DNA of 58,739 nt from Branchiostoma floridae (Eukaryota; Chordata; Leptocardii; Amphioxiformes; Branchiostomatidae). Positions within the stretch are counted from its first letter, which is position 1, and each line of letters opens with the position of its first letter. The stretch covers positions 1,095,749 to 1,154,487 of the forward strand of contig NC_049996.1 in assembly GCF_000003815.2 (NCBI RefSeq), given 5' to 3'. The notes under the pieces are model-generated. The model worked only from the letters and a program-made list of their open reading frames with translations. It was not told where the DNA came from and did no database searches. A program made the translations under genes and the position numbers. Positions 35,601-47,500 of this stretch are shown here, one piece after another.

Positions 35601-36719
35601 AATTCTGACAGGAAAATTTATTACGAAATTTTCTAATTTTGGCTTTAACATTAAATTTAGGTTTTCTAGGCAAAGCCACTGGGTAGAACTCTCAGCGCCT
35701 CAAGAAGTCATCCTCCTCAGGCATCTTGCCAACTCTGTCAGTTTATCTAGCCCGGGTTTCTCTAGTATTTCATTTAAGAATAATTCGAAGTAATGTTCTA
35801 ACTTTATCTCTTATGTCGCATTTTAACACAATTTTGACATCATTTATGTGATTAAATAGTCTATAATAATTTAAAAGGTATTCCAAAATAACTTGATTAT
35901 ACGCAACAAAAATTCAACACAAAGCTTCTCTGATATAATATCAATATCTACTATTACTAGTGTAGCCAGTAGTGATCCACCATCAAAGATACCTTTTCCC
36001 CTCTGCTCTGGAAAATGTTTTGCTCATTTTGAATGACCAACGCCTGCATATTCCTTACTTTTTTCATCCTGATTGGTTCAAATGAATGGACACCGGTGTC
36101 TATTTGCATTGACAGCCTGCTTGCCGGACTCTATGCGTTACGACGTCATAACTAACATGGGATGGGGTCTTCTGACTGGTTCCGGGCGCCTGGCTGCATG
36201 ATTTTCATAGATACACTTGCTTACATGATCTTTTTTTGTTTGTGTTAAAAATGAGAAGAAGGTATTTTGACGTTCTAAAAACTACATTGTTTAGATTTTC
36301 GTAAAATTCTTGTCAGCAATCTGTTGCAAACATTTAAAATCGTTACGAACAAACTTTCAGGAAAAGTAACAAAATGCGGTTTTAAGAAAGCTGATCAGGC
36401 GTTATTTGACATGGAAGTTTATGCAGCATGACCCCCCCTACTAAACCTGAAAATTAAAACTTAATTAAGCAGATTACGCTCGTTGCCAGAATTTCTTACT
36501 TAGAGTAAGGTAGTTATTTTTGCATACATAACTAAGAAATCTATTTGGGTAAACTTCTTCTGATATATTTCAGATCACAGTGTACAAACCTTGACCTCGT
36601 AAACTTTGGTGAATAGATGTAGTTGTCTTGTAAAAATCTTTATCGAAGCCTATATACACCAGTATCAACAGACCAGCAACTGCAAGCACTAGTCTCGTGA
36701 AGGTCAGCCGTTTGTTCAT
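23673..36719 (-). CDS. Carbohydrate sulfotransferase (CHST8-14 / HNK-1 sulfotransferase family)
   Basis: Six coding exons join in frame with GT-AG junctions: 36590-36719, 34627-34712, 33430-33686, 27241-27352, 24468-24620 and 23673-23927. They total 330 aa, a usual family length. These enzymes pass sulfate from PAPS to sugar hydroxyls in the Golgi. Residues about 9-25 are the signal anchor (RLVLAVAGLLILVYIGF). The 5'-phosphosulfate loop is YCQVFKTGSTT (90-100), where most relatives have PKVAST-like residues. The 3'-phosphate site is IIVRNPLERLASAW (150-163). DPHW (232-235), LCAPC (C242, C245) and YDFIIHTETL complete the family pattern. The start ATG directly follows an acceptor, so a 5' UTR exon lies upstream, probably at 38195 on. 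A plus-strand LINE occupies intron 3. The sugar and position are not decided by the sequence; chondroitin/dermatan 4-O or HNK-1-type activity are candidates. Confidence 0.92.
24765..24920 (-). mobile_element. LINE 3'-end fragment in a sulfotransferase intron
   Basis: A (TCA)n run (24767-24783) is followed by a stretch whose minus-strand reading resembles the C-terminus of LINE ORFs (QYIQRLMGDYHSQ, then sequence ending in a run of Asp codons). It is short and decayed, and the family is uncertain. Confidence 0.4.
26264..27135. mobile_element. TTAA MITE, family A relative, copy A3
   Basis: TTAA is at 26260-26263. The inverted ends CCCTCATCCGACCGT and ACGGTCGGATGAGGG match perfectly over 15 bp. 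The right TTAA has become TTTA. GGGGTCATTTTTGACCCC lies inside the left end and GGGGTAAAAAATGACCCC inside the right. The centre (including N at 26360-26459) differs from A2, so it is a sister family sharing end architecture. Confidence 0.75.
27652..28746. mobile_element. Element D1, inserted in B3, with ~37-bp inverted ends
   Basis: The left end reads CACTAAAACACACCCAGTTA then CTTTCTAGCGAGGACA. The right end is the complement (TGTCCTCGCTAGAAATCTAC TGGTTGTGTTTCAGT). A second, partial copy sits at the same place in B4 (about 48397). A 144-codon frame at 28287-28721 ends in [17 protein letters not shown], but the second copy has frame changes, so coding is doubtful. N covers 27829-27928. Confidence 0.6.
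28029..28100 (+). other. tRNA-Lys-like sequence inside D1
   Basis: An A-box-like TGGCGTAGTTGATTAACG, an anticodon-loop CTTTTTAA and a B-box-like GCGTTTGAATCC occur in tRNA order. The anticodon stem pairs poorly. It is probably a tRNA-derived remnant. Confidence 0.4.
30478..33400 (+). mobile_element. CR1-like non-LTR retrotransposon, nearly intact RT, 5'-truncated
   Basis: It lies antisense to the sulfotransferase, in intron 3. The ORF covers 30478-31968 and 32050-32991, which are one frame broken by a single TAG (31966-31968) where related proteins have Trp (LN*FTSYLSDRRQRV). The order is the end of the endonuclease domain (LDLIVTSHPV), the linker, then RT motifs KANVTPIHKAG, NYRPISLLSAVSKVMETLV, FLDLRKAFDKVWH, GVPQGSVLGPTLF, the catalytic FADDT (32140-32154) and the thumb to SLPSLQYRRKFHTAV. 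The 3' end is a short AAATC-type repeat at about 33380-33400. Most of the endonuclease is missing. One stop in more than 800 codons suggests a recent insertion. Confidence 0.88.
35198..35690. mobile_element. TTAA MITE family A, copy A4 (left part)
   Basis: TTAA (35194-35197) then CCCCCAAACCACCGTAGCTT, then GTCAAAACTGACCCC and a 13-of-14 match to the RFX palindrome (35585-35598). The right end is missing. Confidence 0.6.
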
Positions 36720-36949
36720 CTGTAATTGTCTGACAAAAATGAAATGTTTATTTTGAAACATGGTATTGAAAACAATCGAAAAATCGAAAAGGACGGGGGC
36801 TTTTGAGGTCTTCACCTTTAAGCCCTATAGCGACTAAAACGACTTATGACAACTAAATTTTGAGAATAATGTGGAAATAATATAAAGATGAAGACACTCA
36901 ACGGGCGTCGTGCACGTGCCTTTTTTAAGATAGGAACACAGGGGACATG

Positions 36950-37017
36950 GCGAGAATCGAGCAAGGAACCTCCAGATTCAAAACCAAACACACTACCGGT
37001 TACGACTCACGGGCGTA
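36950..37017 (-). other. tRNA-like sequence, weak
   Basis: The minus strand reads GTAACCGGTAGTGTG (A-box-like), then a TTTTGAA loop, then GCTCGATTCTCGCC (B-box-like). The stems pair poorly. It may be a SINE head. Confidence 0.3.
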
Positions 37018-37247
37018 CTGAAGCAAGAAACCGTAAAACACTTTGCGTAAAACAAAGTTCCCGTTAGAAACCCGTCGTTATGGTTATACTGAAACATGAT
37101 AAGTTTGGTTGATTTATCTTAAGCTGCTAATTCGTTATGTGACGAAAAAAAGCATATCTTAATATTGTAAAATACAAAGATTAAACATAAGAAACCGTAG
37201 TAAGTGCAACAAACTAAAACATTTATGCACACAGTTTTGAACGTTTG

Positions 37248-37914
37248 TAGAGTCCATTCCAGGTCACCATGAGGGTTTTTAGGTGATATTTGTAATTACT
37301 CTGAATTATTTTGATTAAAAGAATATCTGAGCCACAATAATAAAATTATTTTCAAAACATTGACTTAGAAAATACTCATCTATTTGAATTTCTTTGAATA
37401 TTTTAGAATCATTTTACAAAAATTGTGAAACCTCTGTGGGATTCTTTCACATTTACAAATATTTACAAATATTTGTAAACTTTGCCAAATGGTAAAATTA
37501 GTTTATTGCCCAAATAAAATTAAGCCCTATTGTTGCATCTGTATATTCTTAGATTTCACTGCTGGGCACTGGTGGATCCTTTGTGGTGGGCCATTGTTGC
37601 ATGGCACCCAACCACACTTTGCAAGGATGTGTGAATTGCTATCTTCCCAGCCCACTGAACCATTTACAAAAATGGTAGAAAATGGTTAATAATGGTAGAA
37701 TGCTGTTATCAGTATTTAGAAACTATTAAAAGTATCCAATTCCACACCATGAATATTTCCAAAGTTTTACAGGACCAGGGAAATATTTATAAAGTTGAAA
37801 CAGTGTTAAAATATTTCTGAAGTATCAAATGTCCTAGAAATATAATTACAAAACTTTAAATTAATTCTAAACAATGGCAACAAACATCGGCACGGTGTCT
37901 TGGAATGGACTCTA
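37248..37914. mobile_element. TAGAGTCC MITE family, complete copy M3
   Basis: The ends TAGAGTCCATTCCAGGTCAC and GGAATGGACTCTA are the same as in copy M2 and bounded by TA. The interiors align throughout apart from small deletions (667 against 708 bp). Confidence 0.8.
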
Positions 37915-38194
37915 GTCAATGGTGCCCATGTAAGAGATAAAAGTAACTATAACGTTACTATAAATTCCAAAGTACAAGCTAGAAATTATTAGCATTTTCC
38001 TCGGATACCTTTCAAGATCAAATTGACATTGTTTCATGTATGAATCAGTAATTTGCAGAGATAACCCACATCTATAAAAATCAAGAGAAAGAATTTAAAT
38101 TTTGCTAGTGTTGGTAAAGCTCGTTTACAACTTTTATTCAATAGTAACATTATTTTGGAAATTTCACAAATTTACGTAATCTTCTAGCACTTAC

Positions 38195-38290
38195 CTCATC
38201 TAGGACAATATGGAAATAGCTCTTAAATTTCCTTGTTGCAGGCTGGTGTAGTATGTGTCATAAGGTATAGTTCACCAGCCCAAGCCATTT
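38195..38290 (-). other. Putative 5' UTR exon of the sulfotransferase gene
   Basis: On the minus strand a strong donor (GATGAG|GTAAGTGC) ends at 38195. The coding start at 36719 sits directly behind an acceptor, so an upstream non-coding exon is needed, and this donor is a good candidate. The upstream edge is arbitrary. Confidence 0.4.
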
Positions 38291-38522
38291 TAAAGACAGA
38301 ACATGCGCATGTGCAATACTTAAAAACCGGTCTAACGTGTTTCCTAAATCACATGGTAAATCCAGCCGAGCACTGACCTTTTATTATTTGACTTTTCGTA
38401 ATATTAGAAACCACAGCTCGTGTTATATTTTGGACACTGTTTTAAAGCAGAAATTTTTGCAATATCAAAAGTCTCTTAAATCATAAACGTTTAAAACTGC
38501 ACGAGAATTCAGTATACTTTAG
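38291..38522. promoter_or_regulatory. Putative shared bidirectional promoter, sulfotransferase/sulfatase
   Basis: This interval separates the two divergent 5' ends. It has no repeat element. It includes CATGCGCATGTGC (about 38304), resembling half of an NRF1 site, and no strong TATA box. Sharing is inferred from geometry only. Confidence 0.45.
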
Positions 38523-41500
38523 ATGGAACCAAATTATTCTTTCAGATGTGGGCATCTGTTACGACTCGCTCGGTGCCATCGTCGAGTAGGGTTTTTGTAC
38601 ATCTTACCATTTGTCCTGATTTTATTATGGGGATCTACTTATCTCCCCAACGGCAAGTGTCAATTGAGCACAACATATTTTTCAAGGTGAATCAGCTTAG
38701 AGAGTAGAGATCGTATTGTAATTTTTTTTATCTTTCGACTACCGTTGCTTATATTCTTTCCATTTATATCACATGACATACAACTTACTATATTTTTGAT
38801 CCATGTAAATATATGGTGACCTTCTTTTTGATTTACACTTGAGGTTCTACCCTGAAAGAGAGTTACAAGGCAGCAAACCCAACATTGTTTTCATCTTAGC
38901 GGATGACTACGGCTGGGATGATATTGGCTACCACGGGTCATTCATACAAACTCCGAAACTTGACAGGTAGGTAATGTTAAGACAAGAAAATGCTTTGTGC
39001 TCATTATTGTTACTAATTTTCAATTTATCCTACTCCTATCAAGTTAAATATATTGTGTTGACTGCTATTTACCGTTGCCCTAAACTGGAGGCTTTGTAGT
39101 AACGACTGTTTCTTTGGAACAAAAACGTCTGTAATCTATAGAACCTCTCGATGTTTGTTGTGATATCATAAGTAAGCTCATATGTATTAGTGACTTTTAT
39201 TACATCTATCATATACTCATAAATGTTATAGTTTCACTAGCTCGTGTGTGTGTGTCGTTGTGCGTCTGTCCGTCTATCTGTCGGACAACAACATAACTAA
39301 TATAGAGTTCCACGAACACATACATTCGCAAAAAACAAGATTGTTATGTAGAAATGTGTCTGCAGACAAGACATGTGTTACTCATTGCATCATATTTTAT
39401 GCGTTATTCAACAAACTCATTTCAACTAGAGTTCACCGACATCATACCATTATAAAATATGAATACTATGTATTTATGCAAATGAGGAAAATTACGTCCT
39501 CATTTGCAAAATTTGTATGTTATTTTGAAAATGCATGCTTGCCTAAACTACTTGCACGTATTTATTTCATTATCACAAATGTTTGGTTCAAACAGAAGAA
39601 TTTGCTTCGAAACATGCGTTATCGAACTTCTTTTCCGGATACCATACAGCAACATTTAAAGAATTTCTTTATTACTCAGTAAGCTACTTTATCATTTTTA
39701 ACACACATGCCCTTGTATAGGCTGGCAAAAGAGGGAGTAAAACTAGAAAACTACTATGTTCAACCAATATGCAGTCCCTCAAGATGTCAACTGATGACAG
39801 GCAGGTATCAGGTAGGTGTAGAAAGCAGATGTATACAATTCAGACCGTAAAAACAGACGTATCGCTTTCAAGCCTGTACTACACACGGCAAAAATCAAGC
39901 GGTTTGAAGCTAATTCAGTCACCTTTCTGTTAGTGTTCTTTTTCAGCAAGTTGATATGTAAACGACACATCTGTTTGATACTTCAGATTCGTTATGGATT
40001 GCAGCATAGTGTTATCACTAGTGACCGACCTCATGGACTACCCTTAGATGAAGTCACCCTTCCCCAGAAATTAAAGGAAAACGGATATAGCACCTACGTT
40101 GTGGGCAAATGGCACCTTGGATTTTTCAGAAAAGAACACATGCCTCTTCAAAGAGGATTCGATAAATTCTATGGTGAGGAAATTATATTTTTTAAATAAT
40201 TATACATTGCATTTATCTATTTGTTTAGCTGGCATATATGACAATGTACAACCTAGGCTGTTAAGCTAGTGTCAGGCTTTCAATATAGATCATCATTATA
40301 TTTACAGTGAAAAAGCCAAAGAAATGTCCCGTTTATATTTAACCACAGTTACTATCTTGATTTATGATTGTACAAATGCACACCGTAGTGATGTGTAAAG
40401 TTCATGTACTAATATAATTCAGGAATAATATATATTTTCTGCATTATGAATATCATGTTAGATATTTTAAGGGTGGGGGGATTATACAAAGATTGCTCCC
40501 GTGACATTTTTCAAATTTTTTTAGCTCTAGACTCCTTGTGCTGGTGTGTACTTTTCAGGATTTTCGTTCAAGACTGCAAAATCTCTCTGACAGTCATCCT
40601 GATTTATTTTACTTTCCCTAGTACGAGGTTAAAAGAGCCGATTCATAGACAGCTCGTTTATCAGAAGATAGACAAATATGGTACCTGTGATATAGGCCTG
40701 GCATCTTGTTCTTTGTGTAAGCGCTGCTTTCATGGCTTGCTATATAGTATCCCCGAGTGGTTAATTTGCGGGACATCAAGGCCCATTGCAGCATTAACCG
40801 GATCTCAAATTTAAAAAAAAAAAAAAATGATCGAGCCCCAGACGTAATTATAAGATTTCCCAGGAAATATTCCTAGTCAGGAGATGGAACGTGCGGATAA
40901 AAGCTGAAGTTTTGGAGGAGTAACTTACTTCTGCCCTAACAATATCCAACCGGGAGGGAGGGGGGGGTGTTAAAGGGCCTGCGCCAAGTTACACGTCGCA
41001 TAACTCCCAAACGGCTTGTGCTTGGACAACCAAACTTTGTGACTTTCCCTAGAATTTTGTTGCAAACAGATTTAAAAAAGATACAATAGGTTAAGGATTT
41101 TTGTCTTGCCATGGCAACGGGCTACCTTAGCTTTTTTGCGACGTAGATAACCGTATGGTATCAAAACTGACCCCATAACGTTTTGTACAAATACAGTTTT
41201 TTGTGTGACTCTTTTTGTGATTTGTATATTTGTATAGTTATATACATATGCATAAATAGTATATATGTAAGACATTCTGACATGATTAGGTGAGAATACT
41301 TCGTGCTTATTATCATAATTTATGCAACAGATCATGAAGACCACATTTTGCACCAACGCCCCTACCTACTTCAATGTCGTATAGTGCCTCAATGGCTTAT
41401 GCTAGGACCAACAAGCACAACTTTTTAGAAAATGTTATAAGAAAATATTGTCCGTTAATAAAGTATGTTCATCGTTTTCATGTTGCCATGGCCACAGTTT

Positions 41501-44500
41501 TCTCACAAACATATTTATTACGAAATTTTGTAATTTTGTATCAAACATTTCAGTTTTATTGGCAAACGAGGTTTTCTTGGCAAACGAAAATTGTTTATTA
41601 CATCTTATAAAAATAAAGGTAAATTTCATGACTCAATAGTCATAATTTATGCTAATTTCATGACGTCATCAGTCAAGATCCAAGATGGCGACCGATATTA
41701 GCTAGATGACGTCATAATGTCGTCATTTAACATGATTATGACACAAAAGTTGTTACCATAATTTTATTTTACATGTACATCATTCTTTAAAAATTTTGTG
41801 ATCATACAATGAGTTGTTTAGGTGTTGGTCGCAAATATTTGTTTAAAAAATGCTGGGTCAGTTTTGACCCCACAAGACCATGCATAAGTATTAAAAGTTA
41901 TAGGACATATATACAAGGAAACTCATGAAAGGAAATCTGTTTTCGACCAGAAATATCATAATGGCACGCATTTGTATACGCCTTGGGGCAGTTTTGACCC
42001 CATACGGTGGTTTGAGGGTTGAAGGCATATTGTATAAAATTTACTTATTTTGGATTAAAATCTGGGATTTTAGGATTTCTGCACTTGTTTTCATATATCT
42101 TCAATATCTAACATATCTTATTTTGTCATTTAGAATGAAATATTCATAATATTTGATAATGATTTGACGGAATTAGTCAGAAACCAATATGGCCGACCAT
42201 ATTATGAAATAAAAACGTATGATCAGCCTATTTTTGGGCGGATTTCATTGCAACTTCGTATTTTCTTACAAACAAAACACAAGAATATGAACGCTCTCCA
42301 ATGAATTTCCAATCTTTAAAAAAAATAATTCATATTGAAAAAGATACATTTTAAGACATTTTAGGTTGATTATCCATGATGGCGGATTAAAAGTTACCAA
42401 TGTAAAATTCGTGTTGACTAGGTTACTTGACAGGTGGTGAAGACTATTGGACTCACAGGAGGCCAAATCTTTACGCCAAAGATCCGTTAGCATTTCATGG
42501 ACTGGATCTGCGAGACCAAGACAAGCCTGTGTTGGATCAGAACGGAACATACTCTACCCATCTATTTGCTAAAAAAGCAATCGAAATTATTCAGAACCAC
42601 GAACGGAGCAAGGTACGCCGTTATTGTTATGTGACATGTATCTATCTGAACCCTAGGTGGGGGGGAGGGCGTTCGCTTTTGAGGCCTTTCACTTCTAAGT
42701 CCTATAAATATTTAACGTCATGACGTATGGCCAATAAAGCTTAGGAAACAACGTAGACATAATATCCCTTTTTTTAAGTTTGACGCGACAATAACGTAAT
42801 ATGACCTATTTATGACATCATTAATTTGATTGCACTGGCCGGACCCATATAAGGCATATAAGGGTATGCTCAGGAAACGTCCAGTTATGCTTTAAAAATG
42901 TAACAGCAAGTGCAGATAACAGAATAGTAATGTTTGTTACGACTTGTGTTGCCAATTGTAACACCAATGACGTGAAAATGACGTTATGAAATGAGGTCAT
43001 GCACATCTACGATACCAGTTGAGCTCCGTTAATTATATCCACTACGTTGGATTTAAAAGAAACATACGCTTTTTGCAACAAAACTCCGTAAAGGCAATTA
43101 CAAATAAACTATGCTATTTAATTTCATTTAGATGACTTTTGATAAAAAAAACATGTAGTTACGACGTCTACGGGATATTAAGCTAGTTATTCTTGATTTG
43201 GCCATACGGCCTGCCATCTTGGATTTGGGCTAATGTCGTCATCATTAGCTTAATTTATGCACATATAATTATGAAAGATATTCTGAATAGCATTTGCTCG
43301 TTAAAAAAACAAATATAAAGAAGCCTAATGTTAGTGTAACATTTTCGTTTCATTTGGGATAATCTTATTTCCCTATACACAAATAGCCGATGTTTCTGTA
43401 CCTGCCCTTTCAAGCCGTGCATTCACCTCTCGAAGCACCTACAGAGTACGTCGAGAAATACAAGGACGTTAAAAACCCTCTCGTTAAGACATATGCGGCC
43501 ATGGTGTCAGCGATGGATGAAGCAGTTGGAAATGTTACTGACGCTTTAAAAAGGACAAGACTATGGGACAATACTGTTCTTATTTTTTCTACAGGTAAGT
43601 GCAATGAATTCAGTGAAGTCAGCACTATACAATACTAATGCGATTATACAAATGGCATTCTATCTCCTCTCAAAAATACGAGCGTGCGTAAAAAAAAGGA
43701 CGAAAAGTTACCAGTGTTAAGAAGTTTAAATGCATAAATCCATATAACATGGTATACTGAACAATAAATAACTTTTTTTGTAACTTTTGTACCGCTTTTT
43801 TATTTTCCTTATAGACCGAAATTGACTTTTAGCTCACGTTTTTGACAAATTTTATATCATAACAAAACGCTTTTTTGGTGATATTAGTACTGAACAGCGT
43901 ATTAGTCTATATTCCTTAAATTATGGGTTAGCCGTTTTGGCACTTTATAACGGTCCTTATAGTAATAATCAAAAACTGTAACACAGTAATCAGGTTCTTT
44001 AAGATAGAGATGTAAATGTTATGGCAGGTGACGAGGCCAAGGTCAATGTCAAAATGCTTAAAACACCCTCCAGATTAATTTTTGACTTCCGGGCAAACCT
44101 TAGTAATTTGAAAATCGATAAACCAAATGAATTAAGATGTGCAAGTATGGTATATTAAAAAGTAATTAATATGATGATTGCAATTAGATGTCTCCATGGA
44201 CAAAGCAAATCCTGGAGAATTATGGCCCGGAATTCTTAAAATCTAAAAACTATTACTTGTTAAACGTGTTGTTATTTCTATTTTGTAACTTGAGTAAGCC
44301 CCTCCATCTCTTCTTTGCACTTTTTAATTTTTTTTTCGACTGACCGACGCATTGTTTTCCTTAAAAAATCCAAAAAGCCACAAGTAGAACCCATTTACTT
44401 GGTGAAATACTACATGGTTTCTGTCGTATCATTTATCGTAATGTGAATTTATCTTAAAGACCAGAAATCTGGACCCAGGATACGCAATAACCATAAAACT

Positions 44501-47500
44501 ATATAGATGCTCCCTGCTGAATTGTGCCAGGAGCTTTGAAAGCTGAATTCACCCTCTAGACCACATAAACTAATTAGAAGCCGTGGGGAGTCCAGCAAGT
44601 GTCTGTTGCCAGGAACAAAGGGATGGTATTACGACATAACGCTGAAAGTTATTAGCATATTAACTGTCAGATCTGTTTGAAAAATTTTCTTCACTACATG
44701 TCAACAAAATGCTGTCAAACAAAGCAAAATGACACATAAGCGTGCTGCAAGGCTAAATACACCATACCATATTTTCTTCTACATTAGGTTTGAAGGACGA
44801 AATGTCAGACCAGTTTAGCTTTATCTTAATTTAGGAATTCTATATGGGCCTTTGTTCCATCATTCAATACTTGACATCTCCTTTTCAGACAATGGAGCAA
44901 GGCGAAACGCTGGAAGTAATTGGCCCTTAAGGGGTTGGAAAAATACATTATGGGAAGGGGGAGTACGAGGTGTTGGATTTGTCACCAGCAAGCTACTAAG
45001 AAAAGGAAAACGAAAATGTGATGCTCTTATTCACATTTCCGATTGGTTTCCTACCTTACTTCGCATCTCTCGTTCAGTTTCGAACGGCACAAAACCATTG
45101 GATGGGTTTGACATCTGGGACACAATAAGGTATGTCAAAGTAGAAGAACATGCATATAAATGTATATTGCGTAAAAGAAATATAAAATAAAGATCAAATA
45201 CCTTTGTCTGCATTTTATACTTTTGAGGCCCGCACAAATTTTCATGTCGCAAACGCCATAACGGCTTGCGCTAGAGCCATTAAGTCTGGGAAAGTTTTTC
45301 TAAAATACAGTTTCTCAGAGATTTTTTTCAACTTTGGGTGTTCCTATGAAAACTGTTTATTGACAGAACTTTTACCAAACAAAATTCGGTTCGTGTGTTT
45401 TTCAAGTTTATTTGGCAAACCTTATGCTACACAAAAATGTAACAGCAAGCGCAGACAACAGAATGAAAATGTTGAATACAAATTGTGTTGCCAATATCAA
45501 CATCAATGACGTCAATTTGACCTTATAAAATGACGCCATGCACATCAAAGATACCAGTTGGGCTCCGCCATATTGTATCCACCACCTTGAATTTATTAAA
45601 AAAAATATTTTTTTAAAGCAAATAATCGCAAAAGACAACGGAAATAGCCGTTTTAGGCTAAACAAAATAGCAAGTAGCTAAAAATTGTAAGAGATAATAT
45701 ACTAGTTATTGTTGATCTGGTCATATAATCCGAGATCTTGGATTTTGGCTGATGATGTCATTAAAATCCGTTAAAATTCATTGTTGGAACCGAATTAACG
45801 GCTTTTGAAAAAAAAATTGACTGTCAAAAAACGGTTGTCATGGCAACTCGAGACATGGCAATTTTTTTTTCAACTGCTTGACATTGTTGCCAACAATATT
45901 TTAAGAAGTTTCACTAAAGTTATTGGCTCCAGCGTAAGGTGTTCTTTGGTTATACAACATGAAAGTTGGCGCAGGCATCAAAGGTACATCCCTCCCCCGG
46001 TTAAAACTTGTAGTGCTGCTCATATTACATGTTTGAGAGCATATGGCTTATGTTTAAATGAACACTTAAGTTTATTTTCTTTGTCTTCTGTGTATATTTT
46101 TCTATATTGACTATATGAGGAAAAAATATCCAAATTTGAAAAAAAATTAATATGTTTCCTCTACTCAAAAATCATAGAGTCATAAGTCTAACATATATTT
46201 TAGTCCATATCGGTGGATGGGGTGTTGTCAGGCCTGCGCCAACGTTTATGTCACTTTACGCTTGAAGAGCTTTCACGAGAGCTACAGAATTCCGTGCCTT
46301 TTTTATACCTCAAGAGCCTTATATAATTCCCCAAAACTTCCTACGATAGCAAAAAAAATGCAATCAAAAGCTGCCAGAGAAGCGAAGCCGGCCTAGACGT
46401 TTGTTTGGCTTCCGTGGATCTACCGTAACTGGAAAAGAGAGGAACATTTTTATTCACCAATACGCTTATTGCCCCTCCATGTGGCCCTGTGGGCTTAATA
46501 ACAGTTACACGAATGTCATTGGTGCTAATGATACGAGCTAATTATGACGTTAACTTTGACAAAGTAAGTGACCCTTTGGGAGGATGGTACCAAACTGGAA
46601 GCACCGCATTTGGCACCTACGCTGCAAGCAGAGGTTTTATTAGGAAACGTTTGGATGTTAAAAACATTTGTTCAAGCCCACTGGCAGATCCTATGTGACA
46701 AATATAAATGCCATGGTTGACTACGATCGTTTTCCAGTTTGGTATTATCTTATTATTGGACCACAAACTTTCAGAATAATTGTTAAGACATAATATCACT
46801 TTCATATTATAATTCCGAAATTGTTTTTCACAAAAAAGCAACGTCTGTAATTGTTTCTTAAAAGAAACTTAGTAATAATGCTTTTCAATTTGATAGCTCG
46901 GGAACACCCTCTCCGAGGAAAGAAATCCTCCATAACATTGATCCTCTTCATCCAAAAACGGATTTATCCTCGTTGGATTCACTCCATGATCATATATTCA
47001 ACCCATCTGTTTACGCTGCCATCCGATCTGGAGACTGGAAGTTATTGACGGGTGATCAAGGTGAGTGCTAGACGTCCCTATATGGAGAGCCACACCCCGA
47101 TACGTTGAATAACCCCACCATGGCTGCTTAGTGAAAAGGGCAGGGGCATCTCAATGTACGGGGTCAAATCCTACCCCATAACGTTTTGTGCAAATTAATG
47201 TTGGCTTCTATTTTTGTGAGTTGTATATATGTATAGTTTTAGTGCAAAAAAAAAATGTCCTCCACTGTCTGAATAGGGTTAGTGCAAAATGTGATCGAGT
47301 CATACCTTTTTAAAGCGGACACTCAATGGGCTGGAGAAATATGGCAACTATACACAGGTGCTTACTAATATTTCTCACCAAGTAACATTGTCTCGATCGG
47401 TATTTTCACCGACAAAGACATGCACTTTAATACTCAAGGCATGCATACCTTTTGCTACCGCCAAGATGACCCTGTCAGGAACTCCAAATCCTCGCAAACT

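Noticed and set aside
39248-39682. 144-codon ORF in sulfatase intron 2
   Set aside because: It lies between two well-supported exons, has no domain, and its composition looks like translated AT-rich intron.
40446-40814. 122-codon ORF in sulfatase intron 4
   Set aside because: No domain, no splice logic and no repeat protein match.
42434-42612. Sulfatase exon 5 starting at 42434
   Set aside because: In frame, but it drops the YLTG residues that the family expects; the acceptor at 42420-42421 fits better and is used in the model.
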